Under the pieces are notes generated by a model, which was given only the letters and a program-made list of their open reading frames with translations, ran no database searches and was not told the DNA's origin. From Adiantum capillus-veneris (taxonomy: Eukaryota; Streptophyta; Polypodiopsida; Polypodiales; Pteridaceae), in assembly GCA_014529385.2 (NCBI GenBank), contig CM043959.1:59908253-59972252 (forward strand): a stretch of 64,000 bases of DNA, written 5' to 3'. The translations under genes were made by a program, and so were the position numbers. Numbering within the stretch: the first letter of the stretch is position 1; every line of letters begins with the position of its first letter. Below, in pieces: positions 22,854-35,500 of this stretch.

Positions 22854-23131
22854 TTTTGGTAAAAATTTCACATTATGGGAATCTCCAAATCGACCGAATT
22901 CATGTAATTTGGGAATTTTCCACTTAAAGTGGGAAAAATTGAGGTGTGTGGCTAGTAAATAAAGTGAAAATCTCATAGGATTGTGGTGTTGATAAACACC
23001 AAAAGTCAAGAGGATGTACAACACATGGATTTGAATAATAACTATAAATTACATAAAACAAAGGAAGATACAAAAAAGATTGATTTGTTTACAATTGACT
23101 AGTATAGTCACAATAGAAGCTCCACATAATT
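22854..23131. repeat. Left subterminal region of the 35-kb element
   Basis: It contains TTGGGAATTTTCCACTTAAAGTGGGAAAAATTG, given in pieces: TTGGGAATTTTCC, then CCACTTAAAGTGG (a palindrome), then AGTGGGAAAAA. The right end has the related AAGTGGGAAAATCCCAATTC directly inside its terminus. These are candidate transposase-binding sites. Confidence 0.55.
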
Positions 23132-26100
23132 CTACTCCACATTTGATACCATATCTGAACTTTGATCCAAGTGTGGCTGATGTGCACGAGTGAGGCCTTC
23201 TTTGGCTTTTACAGCATGTCTTTCTGGAATCTTTATTCTAGAAAATGGTCCTTCTTTGTTGGGTCTCCAGGACCAAACAATTGCATCTATAGTTTCCCAC
23301 ACTTGTGGGTCCTTATAGTTGACAGCCCAATAACCCTTCCAACAATTACTGTAAGCTTGAGTATCTGTCATCCCCACTTTTTCTCGCGCAAGGTGCCCAA
23401 TATTGAATCAAGAGTTTTCTGTAGTTTGGTGATGTAGGCTCATTATCAATGTCAGATAAAGCCATTGCAAGCCACACTGGATAGATTTATGTGTCACTCG
23501 GAACAAGCATAAGAAAGTCACCTTGGTGCACATCAGACATAGGGTCAAACTCTTCCCTTGGCCTATCTCGTTGAGGCCCACAAAAATGATCGTTCAACTC
23601 TTCAAGGCCTAGGAATCTTTCTGCTCCTTGTTGCAAATTCATTGTAGTGCTTTGTAGGTGAGAATATTCTTGAGTTTTTGGCCAAAACATTTCATACAAG
23701 ACTCCCTCTGATATGATTGCTTTTCCAATCTCTTCAATTACCTTACTCCAATAATCTATCACGGTCTATAATATCGCGGAATACTTGAACCATTCCCTAA
23801 ATTTTTCCAAAATTTTATATAGTTCTTTAGCCCCAAAATGACTTCTTCGTGGGCCTTGACATACTCCGCCATTTGTACTAGAGGTGGATCTCCATGTGGT
23901 AACATTGGCTTGCCTTCTGTGTCTGTTTTCCAAAGGCGAATACTTCCACTCCAACTTGATACACCTACATGTGCCTTATATTGCATCATTGGTGTCTCAT
24001 CCTACATAAAGAACCTGAACTGAAGCAGTTTGGAATGTCCAACAAGTATGTCTTGTCCATCACAAAGATAGCCATCACAATATTGCTTGAAATCGGGGAT
24101 CTTTGTGAGAAAAATGGAGCTGGAGATGAAGATGAGCTGTTTCGTAATGTATCCATCAAATGTGGCAAAGTATAGGTTTGTGTAACTCTCAACTTCTCTG
24201 AAAACCTACTAAACATGGCGTCTATGTCCTCATGTGTATGCCCAACCATTAAAATCCCAGCTGGATGGTTTTGAAAACACCCCTTGCAACAAGCATTGAC
24301 AAATAGGCAAATAAGTATCGATTTTTGTTTTTTCCCTGCACAATTATCCAATTGTAGCAACAAGTTCTCTGGCAATCTGCGAAATGTTGACCCCAATTCC
24401 TCTTCTGCAATTTCTGACGACTGCACAATGGGCTCTTTTCCATCACTCAAGTTATGGTAGTCCAAAGCATCCCTTGAGTTCAAAGCATGTAGTAGTGAAA
24501 TATTGCTCCTTGGAAGTCTATTTGTTACTAGATCACCAAGAGGATGCTTATCTATCCTCTCGAGGTTATGTAAACAATTAGCAATTGAGCCAATTGTAAG
24601 ATTTGGATCAGCTGGCCACAAACCATTCAAGACAAAGTGTCCGTAATGACCTTCTCCATGTCCATGAGTGATCATGCCAATCAATGCCACCTGCAGATTA
24701 TATCCTGAATCCACACCCTTGGGAACAATGCGTAATCTAGAATGGCAGTCTTCTTTTGATCCATCTTATCATGGATTATGCATACATATTTTTGTGGTTG
24801 AGTTTCTGAATACGTGCGCCATGCATAATATAGGCTTCTGCAACTCTTTTGTTGTGCCATGTGAACTTCTCTCTCCCTCAAGAGAAGAGCTCTCTCTTCA
24901 AGAGAAGGTTTAGCTTCTAACCTTGCCTTGATTGAGCTACAAATATTGCACTTAGAGAACTCACTCGTCTTTGTTAAAGTGACATGTGGTACTCTTTGTT
25001 CCAAATTCTACCAAAAGAAGATTGGGATAGCTTCTTCTCATAGCCCATTTGGTCAAGTGTCGTGTTGATTTCACATAAAATATCCACTTGTTTGTATGTT
25101 GATGGAATCACCAATTGAGTCTCTCTTGAGCCATCTAGCAGTGTTCTACTTCTATGTGGCATCTTCTCAGAGTTGTTTTCCACAAACTCATTTAGTAGTG
25201 CTCTTGCTAAACTAGTATGTTGAAGTCCCCTTCTCAATGTACATGTGTTCCCATGTACATATTGGCGCACACCATTTTCAAAGTTCTCCTTGTATCGATA
25301 AAATGATGTCTTTGGTATTCCATGTAGCTCATACCATGCTCTACAACAAACAATAGAGCCATTTAGCCTAAATTGGTATCGTGACTTCTCATCTTTCTGA
25401 TAACATATAGAAAGAACATCATAAAGATAATTAGTGCGTGATTTTTGAGACTCTCCCCAAAATTGTTGTCGTAACCTTGTCACCATATCACGATCTGCAA
25501 ATTGGCAGCATTTTGTGCACAACAATCAATGCATGATACCCTTTGAATTGATTTGTTTGAAAGGTAAAAAGTCGAAGCTGGTGCTGCTTTTGATTTTTGA
25601 GTCCTGTTCATGAAAGTGTATCGTCTCTTCCTTGACAACTGGACAACATTACTCCCATCAAGTTTTTTTCCAACATTGCCATCGTTGGATACATCCTCAT
25701 ATGTAGCATGCATGCCATCAACAGGAACAAAGCGTTGTAATGGGCTCCCATTCAACATTGTTGTCTGCTTGATGGGCCACTTTAGCAAAGTGATGCTACC
25801 CACTTCAACCACATCATCAATGCTTGCATTTTCTCTTTCAATACCCACACCCACACCATCAGGACCAAGTTCCTGAAATTTGACATAATCATGTGGAAAA
25901 ACATATAAGATGGTCCCTTCATTCATGGTTTGCATCATTGTGTCATCTTTTAAAAGGACCCTCTGATTTCTCCAAGACTCTCGAATCATTGCTTCAAATT
26001 CTGGGCTTGTCATAGGTATTGCATCTGTAACTAGAGGATCAGAATGATCATGTTCTTCATCACCATTGTAGCTTTCGTGTGGATCAATTAAGTTCCCATT

Positions 26101-26356
26101 TAATACAAAAGATTTCAAAAGAAGCTTTGACCATCGAACAGCACTCCATAATGAGCCTTGGAGAGATGGAGTATCCATTGTAGGAAAAGGTAGGACCACA
26201 TCCTTCAAGCATTCCTCCACTAGTATGGAGACATTTCCCAGCCCTATCTTTGTACCACCACAAGTGGAATTTGGATCTGTTCTACACACACAACCAATAC
26301 CAACGATTTCATTGTCAAGTATCATATGTACTTTCTCCCCAGATTCGAAGTCCATC
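23132..26356 (-). pseudogene. DUF7869-like transposase gene of the 35-kb element, several frameshifts
   Basis: Minus-strand coding runs 26355 to 25480, 25525 to 24974, 25004 to 24681, 24714 to 23986, then 23989 to 23132, with frame changes at each junction and stops near 24005, 23763 and 23485. The start lies just inside an acceptor (TTACTTACAG then GATGGAC), so upstream exons are missing. The N-terminal part has the pattern of plant Ptta/En-Spm-associated domains (VGIGCVCRTDPNSTCGG). The core resembles DUF7869 proteins: CNICSS, then CIIHDKMDQKKT, then LLQLDNCAGKKQKS, then GHTHEDIDAMFSRFSEKL. Those three Asp-containing motifs could be a DDE/DDD triad. Family naming is from memory. No single frame spans the gene, so this copy cannot make the whole enzyme. 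Confidence 0.65.
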
Positions 26357-26444
26357 CTGTAAGTAAAAAGATTACATTGTTAAATCCATAGTTATAGAAA
26401 AATACTCTTCAAACAAAAAATCATGCTACAACATGAAAAAGGTT

Positions 26445-27690
26445 TGCATAGGTTGGACAAGTGGTGAACCTTGAGACCAAATCCTCCTTGCTATATTAAT
26501 GGAAGCAAGGTTGGACAAGTGGTGGACCTTGAAACCAAAGCCTCTTTGCTATATGAGAGCATAGGTTGGACAAGTGCTGGACCTAGTTGTAATACCCACT
26601 GCCACCTATCAACTACTATAGGACTATGCTTTCCAATGTCCAAGTATCCCTTGAGTCTTTCAAGGTTGAACACGTGGTGGACCTTGAAACGAAAATCCCC
26701 TTTCTATATTAGAAAGGTTGAACACATGGTGGACCTTGAAACAAAAATCCCCTTTCTTTATCAGAGCATAGCTTGGACAAGTGGTGGACCTAGTTATAAT
26801 GCCCAATATCCAAGGTGAAACACCTTAGGACCTTGCTACCTTGCTTGCCAATGTTTACATAGCCCCTCATTTCTTTAATGGAAGCAAGGTTGGACAAGTG
26901 GTGGACCTTGAAAGCAAAGCCTCTTTGCTATATGAGAGCATAGGTTGGACCTAGTTGTAATACCCACTGCCACCTATCAACTACTATAGGACTATGCTTA
27001 AATGTCCAAGTATCCCTTGAGTCTTGCAAGGTTGAACACGTGGTGGACCTTGAAACCAAAATCCCCTTTCTATATCAGAGCATAGCTTGGACAAGTGGTG
27101 GACCTAGTTATAAAGCCCCTCCTTTCTTTAATGGAAGAAAGGTTGGAAAAGTGGTGAATCTTGAAACCCAAACCCTTTGGCTATATATAGAGGATATCTT
27201 GGACAAGTGGTGGGCTTAGTTGTAGTATCCAATGTCCAAGGTCCAAGGTGAACTATGTAAAGACCTTACTTCCAAAAATAGAGTCGTACAAGTGGTTCTC
27301 CTTGAAACCAAAACCTCCTTAGTGTATTAGAACATAGCTTGGAGAAGTGTGGGGACTTAGTTGTAATGGTAAATGTCCAAAGCAAACTATTATAGGACCT
27401 TGCTTCCCAAATCAAGTTTGGACAAGTGGTGGATCTTGAAACCAAAACCCCCTTACTCTATTAGAGCATAGCTTAGATAAGTGGTGGACCTAGCTGCCAT
27501 GGAAAATGTTCAATCTGAACTGCTGCAAGACCTTGCTATTAAAATGTCTAAGTAGAGCTAGCTTCTTTAATGGAATCAAGGTTGGGAAAGTGGTGCATCT
27601 TGAAACCAAAAGCCCTTTATTGTATTAGAGCATAGCTTGGACAAGTGAGGGACCTAGTTTTAATGTGTGATGTCCAAAGAAAAAGTATTA
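26445..27690 (+). repeat. Satellite array A (core motif, plus orientation)
   Basis: About 15-20 copies of the core TTGGACAAGTGGTGGACCTT or close variants occur every 50-90 bp, linked by GAAACCAAA, CCCCTTTCTATAT and AGAGCATAG phrases. A 460-bp segment starting GGAAGCAAGGTTGGACAAG recurs at about 26503 and 26880. Confidence 0.9.
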
Positions 27691-28240
27691 CAAGACCTTG
27701 CTTTCCAATATTTGAATTGGTCAAGTGGTTAAAACTAAGTATAAAACTTTGACCATTTTCTTCTCGAATTGCCAAAAAGCTAGTTTTAGACACCCCTAAA
27801 TGAAAATGGTTTAGGGTGGCCTTAAACAATGTTTTTTCAAAGACTTGAACAAAAGGGTTGCCGAAGAGTAATGACAATTTATTGTGGCTTGAAGTGCCTG
27901 AGTATGTGAAAACAAGCCTAGGTTTTCCACGAGGCAAAAGGTGACATAATAAGAACATTGGAAAGTTAGGATTGACCATGTGGCCTAAACTTTGGCAAGT
28001 GAAGTGGTGGCCAAGTTTTGTGGCACAGTGTGCACTTGGTCCTATATGTGTTGACCACTTGGCTAAATCTAGGACCATAAGGCCAAACCTTTGGCACCTT
28101 AAATATAGTATGGGACATAATCTAGAACTGCTATAGTAAATTAGTAGTATAGCTAATATGTTAATATTTGTATTATATTTAAGTATATGCTAATATAATT
28201 TATGTTCAAAATTTCACTAATGAAGAATGTTCCCATTTAG
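27691..28240. other. Unassigned sequence inside the 35-kb element
   Basis: It is AT-rich with repeated phrases around AAGTGGTGGCCAAG and GACCATGTGGCC. A 153-codon open frame on the minus strand shows no domain and probably reflects base composition. Confidence 0.4.
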
Positions 28241-28254
28241 CACTCCAGATGTGG

Positions 28255-28525
28255 GGTCTTAGGGCAATGCCACAATGGGGGACAAGGCAGCGCTTCCACG
28301 TGAGGTTTTGGGGTAGCGCTCTTGATGGGGATGTGGAATATAGCGCTCTCGATGGCGGGGCTTGGGAGGTTGATTTTGGGATATTGTTCTAGGCGGGTCC
28401 TGGGCAGCGCCCCAGGCAGGGTCCGGGGCAGCGCCTCGGGCGGGTCAAGGGCGGCAGCCCCTTGTCGCCTCCCGACGCGACTGCCGGGCGGGTCGAGGGG
28501 CAGCGCCCCCGCGGGGGCTAGGGGC
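28255..28525. repeat. GC-rich minisatellite
   Basis: Degenerate units of about 20-30 bp contain GGCAGCGCC followed by CGGGCGGGTC. They form an island of high GC content in AT-rich surroundings. Open frames on both strands (Ala/Pro/Arg/Gly-rich) are repeat translations. Confidence 0.75.
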
Positions 28526-28539
28526 ACGCCCAAAGATTT

Positions 28540-29121
28540 TTTTTTTTAAAGTGAATTCCTAGTATAGAGTTACGCATGTTTTTCATATTTTCAACCATGA
28601 TTTCTTTAATGTTGGCCGTGTGAATTGGTTAATTTTTTATATTGCTTTTGTTTTTTTTAATCCTATGATAAAACATTGACTTGTAGCATACGTGGCATTC
28701 TAATAAACCCTATCAAGATTAGGCACACAGAGAGCGCACGAGAAACGCACACAGAGAAAGCAGGCGAGCAGCAAACACACAGAAAGCGCACACGGATCGC
28801 ACATAGTTAGAGTATACGCGCGCGTAGAGGAGCAAGCTCGGCATCGTACACAACACACAGGTGGAGTGCACAGGATTGAAAGTTCGCGCACAAGATAAAG
28901 AAACAGCAGCGTACACAACGCTTTCCAGAAGGGCAGGATCGGGCAGTCTTCTCAGGAGACATTGCACACCTCACGAATAGAGAAAAAACAGGTATTTCTC
29001 TCTCTCTCACTCTCTATCTTTCTCCATATAGAGAAGATGGTTCTCTGTAACTCTTCTTGCACACACACTCTCTCGTCAAAAGACAGAGATACATAGTTTA
29101 AAAGTATCCCCGCACACATAC
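28540..29121. other. No gene supported
   Basis: AT-rich sequence is followed by a GCACACAGAGAGCGCACGAG-type purine/CA-rich stretch and CT-rich tracts. It resembles 5' leader sequence of retroelements but has no diagnostic motif. Confidence 0.35.
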
Positions 29122-29390
29122 ACATATTCCCACACATCGTCTTCCTCTCTTCCACATACATAACCACAGTGAAATCTGTTATCTTGCTGTCTCTCTCTTG
29201 AAAATACATGCACATATTCCCACACATCGTCTTCCTCACTTCCACATACATAACCACAATGAAATCTGTTATCTTGTTGTCTCTCTCTTGAAAATACGTG
29301 CACATATTCCCATACATCGTCTTCCTCTCTTCCACATACATAAACACAGTGAAATCTGTTATCTTTCTCTCTCTTCTCTCTAAAAAACAG
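29122..29390. repeat. 90-bp tandem repeat, three copies
   Basis: Units beginning CACATATTCCCACACATCGT occur at about 29122, 29211 and 29301, each ending in TCTCTCTCTTGAAAATAC. They differ at a few positions. A (CT)n/(CTAT)n tract follows to about 29460. Confidence 0.9.
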
Positions 29391-29397
29391 GTATTTA

Positions 29398-29438
<41 letters not shown>

Positions 29439-31131
29439 CTGTATCTTGCTATCTCTCTCTTGAAAATACATGCTCATGTATGTGTGCGTCTGTGTTATCT
29501 ATGTGTATGTATTGATAGCCGTTTTTTGGCTCTCCGTAATTGCCATAGTAAGATACCTCACCCTACCAAATTCACCCAAACACTATGGCTATCCCTACCA
29601 TTTCACTGTACATAGGCGTGTGTGAGTTACGGGACTTTTCCCATATCTCCTTAAAAACCCTCAGCTAGCTAGTCACTGGGCTAGTTGAGCCAAAAAAATA
29701 AATAAAATCAAAAAAATAAAATTATTATGGCCCTTTGTGTGTAAATATGCATTATATATATGGCCTAAATATAGGGATTTTAATAATTATTTTTGTATTT
29801 TATTAAATATTTCTACCTAGGTGTGTGTTTTATTAAACCTATGTACACCTTCTTTCATCCTCTTACACCATAAGTATATTTTTTGCCAATATGTACATAC
29901 TCTAACCTTATATTTTTACTTTATACAAATCACTCCCACATTTTCACCCTCACCCTAGTGAAAACAAAAAAAATTGATTTCTACTCATTGGTCACGTTTA
30001 TTATATTATTTACTTGCATACCTTTTCCTCTTTCACCCAAAATAATTCAAAGAGGGACCATATCATATGATTCCATTATCTTTCCATATCCATAACTCTC
30101 TATAATTTTTATTATTATTTTTACTCATTATTCTAACACCATGTGCTCATTGAGCTAAAGTCCATGAATAGTCCATACACTAGTCCCACCATGTATATAT
30201 TTCTTTATTCACCAATAATCCTCCTCCATGCATGTGTCAAGGGCAACTTGGATGCTTTGTATTATGATATGACAAAGGAGGGGCTCACTCTTGGATGCAT
30301 TGTACAAATTCAACAAAGGAGGGGGCCACTGAAGACTTTTTGTGAAGAAAAAACAGGTCTTTTGGTGGTATTTTTAATATCCATCTCCACTCCGAATTTG
30401 AAGTGATGGTCAAAAGATAAAATGTAGCTCACGCTTTGAATAGTCACCTCAAATGTTTTCATGATTTTTGGAGTAACCACCAGTGAGCTATGAGTTTTTG
30501 AGTGGACCCCAGTCTGCTCACTTTTCTCACAAGTAGCCCATAGTCTTCTCTCACCTCTATCCACACTTCTACACACACACACACACATCCCTCCCTCTCC
30601 TTCCCTCACTCAAACCTGCAATTTCCATGGCTTCTCCCACCCTCTTCACCATTACCCTTCTCTCTCATCCCTATAGTTCTTTTATGAACCTCTACATACA
30701 TACACCCTCTCCATGTCTCTCTCTATTGCTTCTATGTTACAATTTCATTTACCTCTCCTAAAAATATCTAAAATTCAGCATCTTAACCGTGATAACTTCT
30801 GCAAATTGAGGATTTTTCATCAACAAATCCTCTTTTCATCGTGGTGGTCAACCGTGGCGGCGGCGTAAAGAAGCGAAGAAGAAGAAGAAGGCCAGCGGTC
30901 ATTTTTTCCACAATCTACACAAGGGTGAGTTCAAACTTCTACAAGCTTCACCATCACAAGGATTTGATCACTTCATTCAACCATCTTACTTCAACCATTC
31001 CCCCCATTCTACCCATTGTAAATATATCATTAACTTTCTAGTGATTACTAACACTAACCACTAACATACTAACACAAAATAGCCATTGACCTAACCATAA
31101 ACGACACCTCACCTCAAGACATGTGTATAGT

Positions 31132-31187
<56 letters not shown>

Positions 31188-32560
31188 CTTACTTACTTTC
31201 ACCTTATCTACCATCAATAATGCTCTCTTTTGAGCCCACACCCATGACTCAAGCAGACAAAGAAGGCCCGCAATGTTTTGATATTCAAAAAAATCATAAT
31301 CCTAATTTTTTAGTTTGTAAATTAGGATTTCCAATAATCTTAATGAGGGGTCTCCAACCTATAAATAGGCCCCTCTCCTTCTTGTAAAACAACCTCCAAC
31401 ATCTCACATAGCACCCCAACACTCTATGCGTGAGGAGAGACTTAGGTGTAGCAACCACTTGTGAGCTTCACTCTTGGTGTGAGAGAAGCCTTCAAGCTAC
31501 ACATTGCAAGTGAGAGAGCGTGAGTTCCACAAATCTCAAAACCACTATTGTACATCAATAAATTGAGCTTTGGTGCATCAAAGGCGTGATTCGACGTTCA
31601 AATTTTCGTCCTTCCATTTGTGCAATACGGTTTGGTGAATTCAAGGTGACTTGTGTATTTTGAGTTTTTATCGGTTGATCTTGATTTTAGAAAGTGTTTT
31701 AGTGTGTTTTTCATTGCCAGTTTTGTGTCCATTGTAAGAGGGTATTGTGGTGAGAGGTCTCCCACACCCTAAGACAGTGTGTGTGTGTTTTGGCAATGAT
31801 TAACAATCACTAAGCATTGAGTGAGTTTTGTACAAGTCTACGATAGCATCATAACGAACCATCTCCATTTGCAAGTCACAAATAAGGTATTACGCAAGAT
31901 CCTTTCCTCTCTCTCTTCCCTTTGCTCTAGCTCTCTCTGGTCCATTTCATGTGTGTCTTGGTGTGAGGTTGCTTGTGTGTGTTGTGTGGTGCATCTTCTT
32001 GGTTGTGCCAAAATCTCTCTTGCGTCCTAGTTCGCATACCATAACTAGGTGGTGCCCCTATCTTGTTTGGGTTTGGCTGTGGGTTTGTTGTTGTGTTGTG
32101 CTTGTGGTTGTCCCAGCCCCAATTGAGCAGCACGGGAGCCTTGAGGGGTGTTTAGAGGTCGCCTCTCTTGTTGCCCGCCCCGGACCGCCTCAGTATGTAT
32201 ATTTGTGTTATTTCATTGTAATACTCATACATAATGCAGATACACAATTACACTTAATTACGATATGCACACATAGTATATATACATACATAAATATCAC
32301 AAATAACTAACACATTGTAATACTAGTAAAATTGAATGGAAGACTTACTTGCGTGATCTGTTAAAGTCGATTCTTGTAGCGAGTTCTGGATGTATGCTGA
32401 GCTGATTTTCCTCTAATCCATTTGTAGATATGATTGTAACTTCTGTTCTCTCAAAAATAGTAGTGTTTTTAGTGATACACCTAATGGACATAAATGGTTT
32501 CAAACTAGGACATGTAGACCAAAAATACGTGTATTTCTTTGGATGAATATATACACTTTT
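29391..32560. other. AT-rich and CT-rich sequence without supported gene; possible promoter
   Basis: It contains (CT)n at 31135-31172. TATAAATAGG at 31360-31369 is followed by a CA-rich leader-like stretch. This could be the promoter and untranslated first exon of the plus-strand gene whose first visible coding exon starts at 40350 (an AATAAG-GTATTA donor lies near 31887). It could equally be a solo LTR. The open frames here have no domain. Confidence 0.3.
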
Positions 32561-32569
32561 GGTGACCCT

Positions 32570-35500
32570 TACCACAAGTGGTGGACCTTGAGACCAGTGG
32601 ACTATAAGGACCTCCAAACAATACCTTGTACACTCAATCCTTCTTGGTATCTAGGTTGGACAAGTGGTGGACCTTGTTCAAATTCTCTAACCACTCTCTC
32701 TAACATGGTGACATAATTTAGTGTGATAAAATTCAATCTATGCAAACTAATATCAGTTTAACGCTTGTTAATTTGAATTTGTTTGAATTTATGTACAATA
32801 TAATGATTTGAGGTTTTGCATATTTGAATTTAGGTGGTATAATGATATCTTTTTGTGGTAAACTTGAATTTAAAATCAATTTCGCGTGGAATATTTTAAA
32901 TTTAAGTAGTAAAATTTAAATTTTATAAAAAAGTTTGAATTTTAAAAATGGGCGGGATATTTTAAAAATTTAGGCGGGATATTTAAGATTTGGGGAATAT
33001 TTTAAATTAGGCGGGAAGGTTTTGAATTTATAGCGAGATCTCCCTTACATAAGAGAGTATAGGTTGGACAAGTGGTGGACCTTCAAGCTAGAGCATCCAT
33101 GCTACTGGACATGATAGTAGGAATCTAGTTGAATATTGTTGTATAATATATATGTAATAGATCTAGCTTGGACAAGTGGTAGACCTTGGAACAAAACCCC
33201 ATGTAAAACATATCATGCACATCCAAGTGGTCAAAAAAAATATCATTTAAGATATAGCCTTATAGGTTGGACAAGTGGTGGACCTTAACACCCAGATATT
33301 CTTCATATAATGACATAGAGTGGAAAACTGGTGAATCTTGAGACCAAACCATGCTACTAGCGATAATAGCTTGGACAAGTGGTGGACCTTGAAAGTAAAC
33401 CCCCCATCTACGAAATATCGTGGGTTTAAGGTATTTTGATGGAGCCTAGCATCTTGGAGACATCGTGCATCTTGCTTCTCTTCATGTTTCAATGGAGCCT
33501 ATCTTGGACAAATGGTGGAGCATCCTTCTCTCCATGTTTCAATGGACCCTAGCTTGGACAAGTGGTGGACCTTTGCTTCTCTCTATTATTCAATAGAGTT
33601 AGCTTGGACAAGTGGTGGACCTTGGAACCAAACCCCCATTTAAAACCTATCATGGTCACTCCAAGTGGTGAGAAAGAATAACCTTTAAGATATAGCCTTA
33701 TAGGTTGGACAAGTGGTGGACCTTAACACCCTAATATTCTTAATAAATGACATAGAGTGAAAAAGTGGTGAATCTTGAGACAAAACCACTCATGCTACTA
33801 GCACTAATAGCTTGGACAAGTGGTGGACCTTGAACGTAAACCCCCCATGTTTCAATTAGTTAGCTTCGACAAATGGTGGAGCATCCTTCTCTCCATGTTT
33901 CAATGGACCTAGCTTAGACAAGTGGTGGACCTTACTTCTCTCTATGTTTCAATAGAGTTAGCTTGGACAAGTGGTGGACCTTGGAACCAAACCCCATGTA
34001 AAACCTATCATGGTCACTTCAAGTGGTAATAAAGAATAACCTTAAGATGTAGCCTTATAGGTTGGACAAGTGGTGGACCTTAACACGCGCATATTCTTAA
34101 TATAATGACATAGAGTGGAAAAGTGGTGAATCTTGAGACCAAACCACTCAGGCTACTAGCAATAATAGCTTGGACAAGTGGTGGACCTTGAATGTAAACC
34201 CCTCATCTACGAAATATCGTGGGTTTAATGTATTTCGATGAAGACTAGCATCTTGGAGACATGGTGCAGCTTGCTTCTCGTCATGTTTGAATGGAGCCTA
34301 TCTTGGACAAATGGTGGAGCATTCTTCTCTCCATGTTTCAATGGACCCTAGCTTAGACAAGGGGTGGACCTTTGTTTCTCTCTATGTTTCAATAGAGTAA
34401 GCTTGGACAAGTGGTGGACCTTGGAACCAAACCCCCATGTAAAGCCTATCATGGTCACTCCAAGTGGTAATAAAGAATAACCTTTAAGATGTAGCCTTAT
34501 AGGTTGGACAAGTGGTGGACCTTAACATGCGCATATTCTTAATATAATGACATAGAGTGGAAAAGTGGTGAATCTTGAGACCAAACCACTCAGGCTACTA
34601 GCAATAATAGCTTGGACAAGTGGTGGACCTTGAATGTAACCCCTCATCTACGACATATCGTGGGTTTAAGGTTGTTCGATGGAGCCTAACATCTTGGAGA
34701 CATGGTGCACCTTGCTTCTTCTCATGTTTCAATGGAGCCTACCTTGGACAAATGGTGGAGCATCCTTCTCTCCATGTTTCAATGGACCCTAGCTTAGACA
34801 AGGGGTGGACCTTTGCTTCTCTCTATGTTTCAATAGAGTTAGCTTGGACAAGTGGTGGACCTTGGAACCAAACCCCATGTAAAACCTATCATGGTCACTC
34901 CAAGTAGTAAGAAAGAATAACCTTTAAGATGTAGCCTTATAGGTTGGACAAGTGGTGGACCTTAACACGCGCATATTCTTAATATAATGACATAGAGTGG
35001 AAAAGTGGTGAATCTTGAGACCAAACCACTCAGGCTACTAGCAATAATAGCTTGGACAAGTGGTGGACCTTGAATGTAAACCCCTCATCTACACATATCG
35101 TGGGTTTAATGTTTTTCGATGGAGCCTAGCATCTTGGAGACATGGTGCACCTTGCTTCTCCTCATGTTTCAATGGAGCCTACCTTGGACAAATGGTGGAG
35201 CATCCTTCTCTCCATGTTTCAATGGACCCTAGCTTAGACAAGGTGGTGGACCTTTGCTTCTCTCTATGTTTCAATAGAGTTAGCTTGGACAAGTGGTGGA
35301 CCTTGGAACCAAACCCCCATGTAAAACCTATCATGGTCACTCCAAGTAGTAAGAAAGAATAACCTTTAAGATGTAGCCTTATAGGTTGGACAAGTGGTGG
35401 ACCTTAACACCCACATATTCTTAATAAAAGTGGTGAATCGTTGAGACCAAACCACTCAGGCTACTAGCAATAATAGCTTGGACAAGTGGTGGACCTTGAA

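Noticed and set aside
27617-28078. 153-codon minus-strand frame
   Set aside because: No domain, no splice context and base composition like the surrounding non-coding DNA.
28237-28549. Ala/Pro/Arg-rich frames on both strands
   Set aside because: GC-rich minisatellite translations.
31350-31800. Solo LTR
   Set aside because: A TATA-like box and leader-like sequence are present, but I found no defined termini or target duplication.
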